A DNA stretch of 62,436 nt from Clostridiales bacterium (GCA_016278505.1 JADQBQ010000023.1:1-62436), one strand, 5' to 3'. Numbered from the stretch's first letter, positions 32,881 through 42,143 are shown. Notes: a model not told the origin generated them from the letters alone. A program made the numbers and translations.

Positions 32881-33391
32881 ATAAACCATATACACGAACT
32901 AGAATGAGAATTTATTTTCGTACAAAAAGGGCTTAAATCTTTTAAATCTTAAAACCTTAGACAGGATTACAGGATAAAAGACGATTAAAGATTAAGGCCC
33001 CGGGTATTCCTTTGGGGTCTTTTATATTTTTTACGGGATTAACGGGATCAAACGGGATTTTGTTATGCGCAGTTGCATAGTCAGCATATGTAACCTTCCT
33101 CCACTCTATATTCATTACTTATCTTATGTGATTTTTTAATCTGCTCATTAGTAAAGCCACTCACTCCAAGCCTCCATAATTTAACCATCCCGCAAATCCC
33201 GTCAATCCCGTCGAAAAAGGTCTTAATCTTTAAGCCGTAGCCACGAACAACTCCCCTTAATCAGCAAAGGCATCAATCCAAAGCCCACCTAACTTATCTA
33301 TCCTGTAATCCTGTAATCCTGTCTAAAAAAAATTGTTTACCCCAAAGCTTCACATGCAAAGCCTTTTATCCCGATAGTGTTTTTTTTCTTC
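32881..33391. repeat. Repeat cluster: family D block and two family C-like elements; no gene
   Basis: About 32877-32925 is a ~50-bp block (ACATAAACCATATACACGAA...AGAATGAGAATTTATTTTCG) that recurs at 38655-38705 and inverted at 53920-53970. Family C-like elements follow at 32945-33060 (GACAGGATTACAGGATAAAA to TTACGGGATTAACGGGATC) and 33185-33345 (AATCCCGTCAATCCCGTCG to ATCCTGTAATCCTGTAATCC). I see no coding frame. Confidence 0.7.
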
Positions 33392-34546
33392 CTAAAAAAC
33401 TGCCCCTTCTGTATTAAGGCTGTTTGTCTCAAACCTGTCCGGTGAAAGCTTTGATGTATCCACAAGCTCACATTTCCCGTCAACGATAAGCTGCGCCGCT
33501 ATAAGTCCCACTGCCGGGGCGTGCATAAACCCCTGTCCTCCGAAACCACCGGCCAGGAAAAACCCGGGCAAACCTTTACTCTCTCCCACTATACCGTGGT
33601 AATCCGGAGTTAAGGACCTTATCCCAACATAAGCCCGCATAAGTTCAGCCTGATCAAGGGTGGGGATCCTATTTACCGCCGCCTCAATAAAATTATCCAG
33701 GCAGGACCAGTCCACCGCGGTACTGGTGCCCGGAGCGGTATCCTTATCAGTGCCGCCCAGCAGCAGAGTGCCGTTTTTTTCCACGTGCATGTAAAAACCT
33801 GTATCCGAGTCCACCACCAGTGGGCTCTGCCGTGGGATATTCTCCATGGAAGCACAGACGTACACCTGCCGGCGAAATGGCCTGGAAGGCACTTCGAGGC
33901 CGGCCAAAGAAGCTAACCGGTTAAACCCTGGGCCTGCAGCATTCACCACCACCGGGGCGGACAATTCTCCCTTATCTGTCTTAACTCCTGCCATACGGCC
34001 TCCTCGGACCAATATCTCTTCCACCGCCTCACCCAGCCTTACTTCCACCCCCTGTCTTGCAGCCTGTTTGTAATAACCCTGTACTACATTTCCCGGGTCG
34101 GCGTAAGCGTCCACCGGGCAGTAAGTTGCTCCCTTGATGTCCTCTGTATTTAAAAAGGGGTACCTTTGCTGCAGCTGTTCCCGAGTAAAGAATTGGGTCG
34201 GAATGCCCAACTCCTTGGTAGTCTTCAACATGTTCTTAAATTCTGCCAGGCGTTTGTCCTGCCCGGTGCAAAATAGGTAACCCCGCTGCCTCAGGAAAAT
34301 AGGTGTGTCCATTTGGGAGTTAAATTTTCGAAAATAAGGCATGCTTAGTTTGGTCAGATTAACGTTTAGTTTACTGGTAAACTGGTGCCTGATTCCGCCC
34401 GTACACTGTGCCGTGGAACCCATGCCCGGAAGTTTCTCTTGCTCAATAACAGTTATCTTTAAGCCTTTTTTCTTGACAGCCAGGTTATAGGCTATGCTGA
34501 GGCCGATAACACCGGCACCGGTAATGATTACATCTGCACTGTTCAT
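33392..34546 (-). CDS. FAD-dependent amine/amino-acid oxidoreductase (DAO family)
   Basis: 384 aa. N-terminal Rossmann motif 'DVIITGAGVIGLSIAYNLA' (GxGxxG), 'TVIEQEKLPGMGSTAQCTGGIRH' (landmark CTGGIRHQF), the FAD-binding 'VVNAAGPGFNRLASLAGL', and C-terminal 'GFFLAGGFGGQGFMHAPAVG'. Resembles sarcosine oxidase beta-subunit/glycine oxidase-like or D-amino-acid dehydrogenase proteins that oxidise a secondary amine; the substrate is unknown. A stand-alone gene with no heterotetramer partners alongside. Confidence 0.82.
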   Translation of the reverse strand: MNSADVIITGAGVIGLSIAYNLAVKKKGLKITVIEQEKLPGMGSTAQCTGGIRHQFTSKLNVNLTKLSMPYFRKFNSQMDTPIFLRQRGYLFCTGQDKRLAEFKNMLKTTKELGIPTQFFTREQLQQRYPFLNTEDIKGATYCPVDAYADPGNVVQGYYKQAARQGVEVRLGEAVEEILVRGGRMAGVKTDKGELSAPVVVNAAGPGFNRLASLAGLEVPSRPFRRQVYVCASMENIPRQSPLVVDSDTGFYMHVEKNGTLLLGGTDKDTAPGTSTAVDWSCLDNFIEAAVNRIPTLDQAELMRAYVGIRSLTPDYHGIVGESKGLPGFFLAGGFGGQGFMHAPAVGLIAAQLIVDGKCELVDTSKLSPDRFETNSLNTEGAVF

Positions 34547-34673
34547 ATTACATCACTCCTGTTAAAATCTTCCCTGCCGGCTAAATGAATCCTCCCAAAG
34601 TAATAATACAGTGAAAGGTTTTATGGGTTCAGTGCAGAATAAATACTACCAGGAGAACGCGGGAGGAATCGAC

Positions 34674-36296
34674 ATGAAAATTTACTCTTTTGACGGAGAG
34701 GACCTCAAGATGATGCTGGTGGGAAGTGTAAACCTGCTGGCCAAGTCTAAGGCTGAAATAGATGCTCTAAATGTTTTTCCGGTACCCGACGGGGATACAG
34801 GTACCAATATGTATTTAACCCTCTTGGCAGGTGTTAAAGAAGCCCGGCAGGTGGAAGGTGCAGCCATAGGGGAAGTAGCTGAGGCCGCGGCCCGGGGTTG
34901 TTTGTACGGGGCCCGCGGAAATTCAGGCGTCATATTGTCGCAAATATTAAAGGGATTTGCCGATGCCCTTAGTGGACAGGCCTGTGCCGGTGCCGAAGAT
35001 GTGGCCAGGGCCTTCCGCATGGCTTCCGATGCGGCATTCCAAGCTGTTGCCGACCCGGTAGAGGGGACCATATTGACTGTCTGCCGGGAAATAGCTGCTG
35101 CCTTTGAGAACCTGGCCCAGCGTTATTCCGATCTGGTCAGGATTACAGTACACGCGTACAAGCAGGCGCAGGCAGTACTGGATAGAACACCGGAACAACT
35201 GCCGGTTTTAAAACAGTCTGGAGTTGTAGATGCCGGGGGGCAGGGGCTGGTAACTATCCTGCATGGAATAATCCGTGCGTTAAAGGATGCTGCCGCCCAG
35301 CAGGACATTGAACTATTTGACCTGGCTGCCAGCCAGCAAAAGGAATTTGTGGAGACCAGGGCCAAAGATTATGCTGCGGAATTGAAATATACATATTGTA
35401 CGGAATTTATCATACTTGGTAACCAAATTCCTATGGGAATTTTACGCGAAGAACTGGCTCCCTATGGCGATTGCCTACTGGTGGTGGGTGATAATAGTGC
35501 TGCCAAGGTACATATTCATTCCAACCACCCCGGACTGGTGATGGAATGCGGCTTAAAGTACGGAGCGCTGCAAAATGTAAAGATCAGTAACATGGAAGAG
35601 CAAGGCCAGGAAATGCGGTCCGGACCGAAAAAGAACGGTTCGGAATTGGGTGTGGTGGCGGTAGCCATGGGAGAAGGTCTAAACACAATCCTGCAGAGCA
35701 TGGGGGTGGATACCGTAATCAGCGGCGGCCAAACTATGAATCCCAGTTCAGAGGATATTCTGGAAGCTGTCAATAATCTTCCCTTTGGTAATATTATCGT
35801 ACTGCCCAACAATAAAAATATAATTATGGCCGCAGAGCAGGCTGCAAAGATGGCTGATAAGCCGGTGGCGGTTATTCCAACAGAAAGTATCCCCCAGGGG
35901 ATTGCTGCTCTGCTGAGTCTCAACCCCATGGAGGGTTTGGAAGAGAATGAAGAGAAGATGAACTCCTCCTATCAAGATGTTGTGACAGGGGAAATTACCA
36001 GGGCGGTGCGAGACAGCCAGGCAGAGGGGCTGGAAGTTAAAGAGGGACAATTTATAGGGCTGGCCGATGGACGGCTTTCTGTGTGCGGCAGCGAGCTTGC
36101 CCCGGTGACAGGCGAATTAATAGGCCTTATGGCAGAGGAAGAAGGCAGCCTGGTTACTCTCTTTTTCGGTGCGGACGTTAGCAGTGGTAAAGCGGACGGT
36201 ATACTGGAGGCGCTGGAAGAACAATATCCTGATATTGATTTTGAGCTTTATTATGGGGGACAGCCCCTTTATCATTTCTTAATTTCGGTAGACTGA
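34674..36296 (+). CDS. fakA: Fatty acid kinase subunit FakA (DAK2/DegV-associated)
   Basis: 540 aa from the ATG at 34674, 7 nt after GGGAGG. N-terminal DhaL/DAK2 ATP-binding domain with 'NVFPVPDGDTGTNMYLTL' (Mg/ATP aspartates) and 'GARGNSGVILSQILKGFADAL'. Middle domain 'YCTEFIILG' and a C-terminal DegV-like domain. Phosphorylates fatty acids held by a DegV/FakB carrier for phospholipid synthesis (family knowledge). The partner gene starts 4 bp later. Confidence 0.9.
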   Translation: MKIYSFDGEDLKMMLVGSVNLLAKSKAEIDALNVFPVPDGDTGTNMYLTLLAGVKEARQVEGAAIGEVAEAAARGCLYGARGNSGVILSQILKGFADALSGQACAGAEDVARAFRMASDAAFQAVADPVEGTILTVCREIAAAFENLAQRYSDLVRITVHAYKQAQAVLDRTPEQLPVLKQSGVVDAGGQGLVTILHGIIRALKDAAAQQDIELFDLAASQQKEFVETRAKDYAAELKYTYCTEFIILGNQIPMGILREELAPYGDCLLVVGDNSAAKVHIHSNHPGLVMECGLKYGALQNVKISNMEEQGQEMRSGPKKNGSELGVVAVAMGEGLNTILQSMGVDTVISGGQTMNPSSEDILEAVNNLPFGNIIVLPNNKNIIMAAEQAAKMADKPVAVIPTESIPQGIAALLSLNPMEGLEENEEKMNSSYQDVVTGEITRAVRDSQAEGLEVKEGQFIGLADGRLSVCGSELAPVTGELIGLMAEEEGSLVTLFFGADVSSGKADGILEALEEQYPDIDFELYYGGQPLYHFLISVD

Positions 36297-36300
36297 GGCG

Positions 36301-37170
36301 GTGGATAAATTGCCTGAAGTATGCATAGTCACTGACAGTACGGCGGATATACCCGGGGAACTGGCCGAGAAGTATAATATAACCGTAGTACCTTTAAAGG
36401 TGTTTTTCGGAGAAGAGGTTTTTCGCGATGGCGTAGACCTTACTCCTGGGGAATTTTTTCAAAAATTGGAGTCCAGTACGGTATTACCCACCACGTCTCA
36501 GCCTACCCCGGCAGAGTTTGAGGAGTATTACCGCCCTCTCATGGACCAGGGGGCTTCCATCATATCTATTCATATTTCCTCCCAGATGAGCGGTACCTTT
36601 CAATCGGCTAAGCTGGCTAAAAAGATAGTTGATTATGAAGATCTGGAAATTATTGATTCCCAGGTAGTGAGTGTACCCATGGCCATGATGGTCATTGCCT
36701 CTGCCCGGGCGGCTAAAGCAGGGAGGTCCAGGGATGAGATATTGGCAATGATACGTGGGATAATGAAAAGCCAGCAGACGTACTTTGTGGTGGATACTCT
36801 AGAGTATTTACAGCGTGGTGGGCGTATTGGTAAAGCGCAGGCATTTCTGGGCACACTGTTAAATGTAAAACCGGTGCTGCATTTAAAGGAAGGATTAATC
36901 CACCCGTATGAAAAGGTGCGGGGCAGGAATAAGGCACTAAACCGGTTGGTGCAGGTGGCTGAAGAGAACTATAAGGATGACAAGGTATGGGTTTACCTTA
37001 CCCACGGGAATGACCCGGAAACTCTTAAAACCCTGCGCCGCAAGGCGGAGGAAAAGTTAAATTGCACCGAAGTGCGGGAAAACCAGCTGGGACCCGTAGT
37101 AGGCACACACGTAGGCCCCGGATTGGTCGGCTTGGCTATATGTAAAGTAGATGGGATCATAGAATTTTAA
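36301..37170 (+). CDS. DegV family fatty-acid-binding protein (FakB-like)
   Basis: 289 aa, GTG start. DegV fold: 'VCIVTDSTADIPGELAEKYN', 'TSQPTPAEF' (fatty-acid head-group loop), 'IHISSQMSGTFQSA', 'VDTLEYLQRGGRIGKAQAFLG', 'LGPVVGTHVGPGLVGLA'. Presents an exogenous fatty acid to FakA, which makes the acyl-phosphate. The 4-bp gap to fakA argues for one complex. Confidence 0.92.
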   Translation: MDKLPEVCIVTDSTADIPGELAEKYNITVVPLKVFFGEEVFRDGVDLTPGEFFQKLESSTVLPTTSQPTPAEFEEYYRPLMDQGASIISIHISSQMSGTFQSAKLAKKIVDYEDLEIIDSQVVSVPMAMMVIASARAAKAGRSRDEILAMIRGIMKSQQTYFVVDTLEYLQRGGRIGKAQAFLGTLLNVKPVLHLKEGLIHPYEKVRGRNKALNRLVQVAEENYKDDKVWVYLTHGNDPETLKTLRRKAEEKLNCTEVRENQLGPVVGTHVGPGLVGLAICKVDGIIEF

Positions 37171-37653
37171 AGAGCTTGGGTCGAGACTTTGGGGTCAAAG
37201 TAAAAACCTTTGACAGGATTACAGGATAGCAGGAGAAGGATTTAAACATTAAGACATTGTGGGGTATTTCATTGGGGTCTTTTAGTTCTTCGACGGGATT
37301 AACGGGATTTCACGGGATAGGGATTTTAAAAGCAAGGATTTGTTTCTTTAGTATTTAGCATTTAAATTACAAACGCAAAAGACTAAGACATTAGACAGGA
37401 TTACAGGATATGCAGGATAAAGGTCAAAATCACGGGGTAAAACAGAGGCTGACAAAAACGAAAAAGTCTTACTGTAAAAATTTAGTAAAAAATAATTTTA
37501 AAAAAATAACAAAAACAAGTCGTACATAAAGAATAAAGACCTTTATAGACAGAGCAAAGCCAACCAGCAAAAACCAAAATCCTGCTAATCCTGTCAAAAA
37601 AATAACCCCAAAGAAATACATACAATTCTTTTTAGCAAAGGACGAGATATAAC
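37171..37653. repeat. Repeat cluster upstream of hslO: family C copy 2 plus another GGATTA-armed element
   Basis: 37195-37335 is the reverse complement of 31310-31440 (GACAGGATTACAGGATAGC ... GACGGGATTAACGGGATTTC). A second element at about 37395-37610 runs from GACAGGATTACAGGATATGC to AATCCTGCTAATCCTGTC, with an AT-rich core not shared with the other families. No gene. Confidence 0.75.
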
Positions 37654-38529
37654 ATGCAGGACTACATAATACGCGCTGTGGCTAAAAATGAACCGGTAAG
37701 GATCACAGCAGTTACTACCACCGGTGTGGTGGAAGAAGCACATATAAGACATAAAACCTCTCCCATAGCCGCCGCAGCATTAGGCCGCACCCTTACAGCC
37801 GCCCTAATGCTGGCCACCGAAATAAAAGGCAAGGACATACTAACCGTCCGCATCATGGGCGACGGTCCGCTGGGAGCCATTGTTGCCTCCGCCGGTGGAA
37901 ACGGCACTGTGCGCGGCTACGTACAGAACCCCGAATTCGACCTGCCGCCCAACGAAAAAGGTAAATTACCTGTAGGGGCCGCTGTGGGGAAAGGCACGCT
38001 GCACGTATCCAAAGACCTGGGCCTCAAATATCCCTTTGTAGGCAGCTCCGAACTGGTAACTGGTGAAATAAGCGAAGATATTACTTACTATCTTTACAAA
38101 TCCGAGCAAATCCCCTCGGCAGTGTCCCTGGGTGTACTGGTGGGCCCGGACGGGCATATACGCTCGGCAGGAGGAGTCATGGTCCAAATAATGGGCGATG
38201 TGGACGAAGTAACAGAGAAAAGGCTGATCAAACAGTTTGAAAGTATGGAGGCAGTCAGCAGCCTTATTGACCGTGGCTACAAACCTGAAGACCTGGTAAA
38301 AGAACTGGATTTTGAATTTGAAATACTGGCCAACTATCCTGTTGCCTTTCAATGCCAGTGTACTAAGGAGAGAGTAGAAAAGGCCCTAATCAGCCTCGGG
38401 GTGGAAGAAATAGAGGACATAATGGCCAAAGAAGGGCAGGCGGAAGCAAGCTGCCACTTTTGTGGAGAGAACTATATATTTGGCAAAGATGAATTAGGGA
38501 AGCTGCTGGTGGAAATGAGTAACACGTAA
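37654..38529 (+). CDS. hslO: Redox-regulated chaperone Hsp33
   Basis: 291 aa. N-terminal Hsp33 fold ('MQDYIIRAVAKNEPVRI', 'GRTLTAALMLATEIKG', 'GPLGAIVASAGGNGTVRGY') and the C-terminal redox zinc switch 'CQCTKERVE' ... 'CHFCGENYIF' (CxC and CxxC). On oxidation the Zn site opens and the protein becomes a holdase for unfolded proteins. Ribosome site AAAGGACGAG upstream. A single gene flanked by repeats on both sides. Confidence 0.96.
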   Translation: MQDYIIRAVAKNEPVRITAVTTTGVVEEAHIRHKTSPIAAAALGRTLTAALMLATEIKGKDILTVRIMGDGPLGAIVASAGGNGTVRGYVQNPEFDLPPNEKGKLPVGAAVGKGTLHVSKDLGLKYPFVGSSELVTGEISEDITYYLYKSEQIPSAVSLGVLVGPDGHIRSAGGVMVQIMGDVDEVTEKRLIKQFESMEAVSSLIDRGYKPEDLVKELDFEFEILANYPVAFQCQCTKERVEKALISLGVEEIEDIMAKEGQAEASCHFCGENYIFGKDELGKLLVEMSNT

Positions 38530-38985
38530 TTTAAAAGAAAAAGAATTCTTTTGACGGGATCAATGGGATTCGCGGGATAGAGATTAAAAACGATAAAGAA
38601 AAGACAAAGACAAAAGACATTAGACAGGATTACAGGATTTGCAGGATAAGGGATTCACATGAAACATATACACAAACTAGTATGAAAATTTATATCCGCA
38701 AAAAAACATTTGGGGTCGTACTTTGCGGCCAACCAATTTTTGACAGGATTACAGGATTAAAAGGATACGCAATGAAGTTTATCTGGCAATGGAATTGTTA
38801 ATAAATACTTTCATTTCGATTCAATCAATATAAGTCATTGTTTTTTCATTTTTTTCAATAATAGTGCTCTTTTTGAATCATGATGTGTCTACGCTCTTAA
38901 GTAATGATCCTGCTCAAAAACAATCCTGCAAATCCTGTTAATCCTGTCAAAATTCAACCCAAAAGGAATACCCCAGATGTTTTTC
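38530..38985. repeat. Repeat cluster between hslO and the O-antigen-ligase-like gene
   Basis: GACGGGATCAATGGGATTCG (about 38552), GACAGGATTACAGGATTTGC (about 38622), a family D block (38655-38705), GACAGGATTACAGGATTAAA (about 38740) and a terminal inverted arm AATCCTGCAAATCCTGTTAA (about 38922-38950). No coding frame seen. Confidence 0.75.
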
Positions 38986-40227
38986 CTATCTAACACTAAA
39001 TTCATTATTAGCCAGCGACAGCCCCAGTACAATCCAAAAAAGGGGCCAAACCATAATTACATCTATATTAAAAAAACCCTGTAAAAGATAGGTCGTAATC
39101 ATTATAAAGTATAAAAAGCCGTAAAAACCTTCCCGCGGCTTTAAAAAATAAGCCAGGAAAGCAAGATAGGAAAGCAGGGCAAACAGGCCCATAGTGACTG
39201 CGATTTCCAGGTAAATATTATGTGTTTTATCCACCAGAGTTCCATTGGGAGTATGAATATCAGCCAACCCAAGGTTGTCCGGCCCCATGCCAAAGGCCCA
39301 GTATTGCGGCAGCAGCTGCATCGTTTCCTTCCAGATAAACATTCTTCCTGAACCTGCTTGATCATCCAACTGAACGGCAGCCTGCATCTGATCCGACACA
39401 GTAAAAATCCTATTAAACAGCAGGCCGTCCTGGACAGGTAACAAAAAGGCGGTTACCAAAAAAAGCACCAGAATCACAGTGCCCAAAGCTTTTCTTTTCC
39501 CGGGTAATTTATACACGTATATGGAGAGCATTATGAATGTCAAAAAAGACGCGATCCACACGCCCCTGGTGAGAGATACCAAAAGGCCGGCGTAGATAAC
39601 GCCTGTATATATCAGTAAGCCTATTTTTTTATCTTTTAAATAAAAAAGGATGGCAGCAGGTAATACAAATGCTGTGTAAGTGCCTAAAAAATTAGGATTC
39701 CCCATGGTGCTGTAACCACGAATAGAATTGTCCCTAAATGGCTCATGAGGAACAATATTGAGGCCAAAATATTGCAATACTGCCAAAACTGAAACAATCG
39801 CGGCTGTGACAATCATAGGCAGCAGTATTTTTTCCTCCGGTTTTTTATTGGCAAAAGCAATTAAAAACAAGATCATGCAGAAAAATAAAGTGGTTAATCC
39901 TGTAAGTCTATGGGGGCTTCCTATTAAGGCAATTGCTTGGTTTTCGGCCAAAAATGTAGAAATTATAACAAAGGCCAGGAAAAAGGCGGCCGGAATCAAG
40001 ACAGGATGGAAAACCTTTATTCTTTCTCTGAAGATTACATAGAGCGCTAATACGGATACAACAGTCAAAACCAGATACCTTGGCGCGTAAAAGTAATTCA
40101 AATTGTTGGGTATCACTATCAGGGGATAAATACTTACCATAAACCAAAGTATGACATAAACAATAGTTGGTTGATCAATAGATGGGTTAAATGTATACTT
40201 ATCTGCTGGGATTTTGCCATTTAGCAC
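38986..40227 (-). CDS. O-antigen ligase/polymerase (Wzy/WaaL-like) membrane protein
   Basis: 413 aa, GTG start behind AGGAGG, with 10-12 TM helices. The large extracellular loop near residues 290-345 has the Wzy_C pattern: 'SGRMFIWKETMQLLPQYWAFGMGPDNL' (landmarks GRMFIWKETM and GMGPDNL) followed by 'DKTHNIYLEIAVTMGLFALLSYL' (key His). It transfers or polymerises surface glycans outside the membrane, a plausible partner for the SLH surface protein, though no glycosyltransferase genes are adjacent. Confidence 0.78.
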   Translation of the reverse strand: MLNGKIPADKYTFNPSIDQPTIVYVILWFMVSIYPLIVIPNNLNYFYAPRYLVLTVVSVLALYVIFRERIKVFHPVLIPAAFFLAFVIISTFLAENQAIALIGSPHRLTGLTTLFFCMILFLIAFANKKPEEKILLPMIVTAAIVSVLAVLQYFGLNIVPHEPFRDNSIRGYSTMGNPNFLGTYTAFVLPAAILFYLKDKKIGLLIYTGVIYAGLLVSLTRGVWIASFLTFIMLSIYVYKLPGKRKALGTVILVLFLVTAFLLPVQDGLLFNRIFTVSDQMQAAVQLDDQAGSGRMFIWKETMQLLPQYWAFGMGPDNLGLADIHTPNGTLVDKTHNIYLEIAVTMGLFALLSYLAFLAYFLKPREGFYGFLYFIMITTYLLQGFFNIDVIMVWPLFWIVLGLSLANNEFSVR

Positions 40228-40308
40228 CTTAACTGCCTCCTAATATCGCTAACTTAATCTTAACGGTACAAAAGTATATTTGTGAAGGTACTACGGTCCT
40301 AAATTGTA

Positions 40309-41010
40309 CTAAAGCAATCTCTCCAGCGCGATAACAAATACAGCCGCGAAAAGAATCGCCGGCAGCAGGTTACCCACGCGAATCTTCGCCAGTTCCAGTA
40401 TATTCAACCCTATGCCCAAAATTAAAAGCCCACCGGTGGCCGTAAGCTCAGCTATAACCCAGTCGCTTAGATATGCGGATGCTCCTGCTGCAGCCAGGGT
40501 GATGCCGCCTTGGTACAAAAGCACCGGTACGCTGGAAAAAATCACCCCGATGCCCATAGTGGAGGCGAATACCACCGAGGCAATGCCATCCAGCATGGAC
40601 TTGGCAAAAAGGATATTGGGTTCCCCGGTGAGCCCGTCCTCAATGGAACCCATCACCGCCATGGCTCCTACACAGAATACAATACTGGCCATGACAAAGG
40701 CCTTGGCCACGTTTTGCTCTTCCCCGGCAGGAACTCCACGGGTTGTTTTTTTCTCTATCCAAGCTCCCAGGTTGTCCAACCGTTCTTCAATACGGGCCAA
40801 TTCCCCTATAATACCACCTACTGCCAGACTGGAGATTACAATCAGCACATTTTCAGTCTTAAAGGCCATCTGCATCCCCAATAGTATTACCGAGAGTCCT
40901 AATCCCTGGGTTAATGTTTTCTTTATATTATCCGGAATACCCTTGGTAAGAAAGGCTCCTATCAGACTGCCCGCACAGATTGCCGCTACGTTAACCAGCG
41001 TTCCTGTCAA
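40309..41010 (-). CDS. DUF554 (YdfK-like) membrane protein
   Basis: 233 aa with about 6-7 TM helices: 'VNVAAICAGSLIGAFLTKGIPD', 'GLSVILLGMQMAF', 'FCVGAMAVMGSIEDGLTGEP' and 'MLDGIASVVFASTMGIGV', all typical of DUF554. Putative transporter, substrate unknown. Divergent from the LuxR-type regulator; a TTCGACA (0A-box-like) site lies about 90 bp upstream. Confidence 0.87.
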   Translation of the reverse strand: MTGTLVNVAAICAGSLIGAFLTKGIPDNIKKTLTQGLGLSVILLGMQMAFKTENVLIVISSLAVGGIIGELARIEERLDNLGAWIEKKTTRGVPAGEEQNVAKAFVMASIVFCVGAMAVMGSIEDGLTGEPNILFAKSMLDGIASVVFASTMGIGVIFSSVPVLLYQGGITLAAAGASAYLSDWVIAELTATGGLLILGIGLNILELAKIRVGNLLPAILFAAVFVIALERLL

Positions 41011-41100
41011 GAAAACTCGCTCCCTTTAATTTGGGTTACTCATACCAAAACATTTTCATTATATCACTAACTAAAAAATAATCTAAATTAATTTTTGGCG

Positions 41101-41253
41101 TTCGACAATCATTGGAAGCAAATAGTAAAACCTGGGAACCAATAGAATGTCCGGTGTTTAAAAGGTTAAGATGCTATGGATTAGGGGTTATCTGTAAGAA
41201 AATGTTAATATCATATGTCGAAAATTAATAATTATAATATTTAGTATTCGACA
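41101..41253. promoter_or_regulatory. Three perfect Spo0A-box-like heptamers
   Basis: TTCGACA at 41101-41107 and 41247-41253 (TGTCGAA on the minus strand) and TGTCGAA at 41216-41222. The last two form an inverted pair separated by 24 AT-rich nt. The known B. subtilis 0A box is TGTCGAA. They lie between the divergent DUF554 and LuxR-type genes. Confidence 0.5.
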
Positions 41254-41317
41254 TGTTTTCTGGGACAAGGTATTAATCCTTCTGATATATTAATACTGAT
41301 CTCGGAAGGATGCAATG

Positions 41318-41404
41318 AGACGCGGCGATACTTTTTTGGGCACCGAAAGCTGCGTGGAGCAAGTGGTGCAACCGGCCTTCTGAACCTAAGGCTGGTTTTG
41401 TTTT
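41318..41404 (+). ncRNA. Candidate riboswitch-like leader with pseudoknot and terminator
   Basis: CGCGGC (41321-41326) pairs with GCTGCG (41349-41354), and GCACC (41340-41344) pairs with GGTGC (41365-41369). The two helices interleave, forming an H-type pseudoknot. It is followed by a terminator hairpin CCGGCCTT / AAGGCTGG (41372-41395) and TTTTGTTTT. This pseudoknot-then-terminator layout 50 bp before a regulator gene is typical of riboswitches, but I do not recognise the class. It shares three ordered blocks with 44879-44940. Confidence 0.5.
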
Positions 41405-41453
41405 GGCAAGAAGATAGCCAGTCAAAAATTTAGGGGAAGTGAGGGCCATTTTT

Positions 41454-42143
41454 GTGGATAAGATTCGCTTGGTGATTGTGAGTGAGGATTTATATTCACT
41501 GAAAGGACTAACAGCAATTTTTAATACTGAGGATGTATTCGAAGTACTAGGCGGTTTCTCTCTGGGCGAGGCTTTAGAGAATGCAATATCATATCAGCCT
41601 GATGTGGTATTGGTGGATATCCCGGATGACATGATGACAGATTACGGTGATAAAATCGTGGAAATCAAAGGTGGGTGCCCGTGCAGCTTAATTTTGGCCG
41701 TGGTGGGGGAAGAGTACCGTAAGACTCTGGAAGAAGTGTTGAGAAACGGCCTGGATGGCTGCGTGCCCAGGGGGATAATGCGTGGATGTCTGGTTAGAAC
41801 CGTAGAACTTGCCTGTCGTTCGGGATTGCTGTGTCTGCCCCGTTCTTTTAAAAAGGGGGACAATTCCTCGAAGCATACTTCTTCATCCAGTAGTCCCTTT
41901 TGTAGAACTGCTATTCCCGGTCAGGTGGAAACATTGACAAGGCGTGAAGTGGAAATATTACAGTTAATGAGTGAAAATCTTTCCAACCGCAAAATTGGGG
42001 AAAGGCTGTTTATCAGTGAACCAACAGTGAAAACCCATGTGAGTAATATTCTCCGCAAACTGGGACAGAGTAATAGGGCCCAGGCCATAGTATATTCCTA
42101 TAAAATGGGTCTGGTGACCGGAAACGAGCTTGTGGTTAAGTAG
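41454..42143 (+). CDS. LuxR-type regulator with atypical receiver domain
   Basis: 229 aa from the GTG at 41454, 6 nt after GAGGG; an earlier GTG (41439) abuts another purine run. The receiver-like domain keeps an Asp in 'DVVLVDIPDDMM' but lacks the normal acidic pair ('IVSEDLYSL') and the conserved Lys ('GCVPRGIMRG'), so ordinary phosphorylation is doubtful. A Ser-rich linker ('SSKHTSSSSSPF') leads to the LuxR HTH 'LTRREVEILQLMSENLSNR' and 'ISEPTVKTHVSNILRKL'. It likely regulates the neighbouring surface-protein locus. Confidence 0.82.
   Translation: MDKIRLVIVSEDLYSLKGLTAIFNTEDVFEVLGGFSLGEALENAISYQPDVVLVDIPDDMMTDYGDKIVEIKGGCPCSLILAVVGEEYRKTLEEVLRNGLDGCVPRGIMRGCLVRTVELACRSGLLCLPRSFKKGDNSSKHTSSSSSPFCRTAIPGQVETLTRREVEILQLMSENLSNRKIGERLFISEPTVKTHVSNILRKLGQSNRAQAIVYSYKMGLVTGNELVVK

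Noticed and set aside
41283-41404. Known c-di-GMP (GEMM) riboswitch before the LuxR-type gene
   Set aside because: The conserved GCAAACC and GACGCAAAGC blocks are absent; it is kept only as an unassigned RNA candidate.
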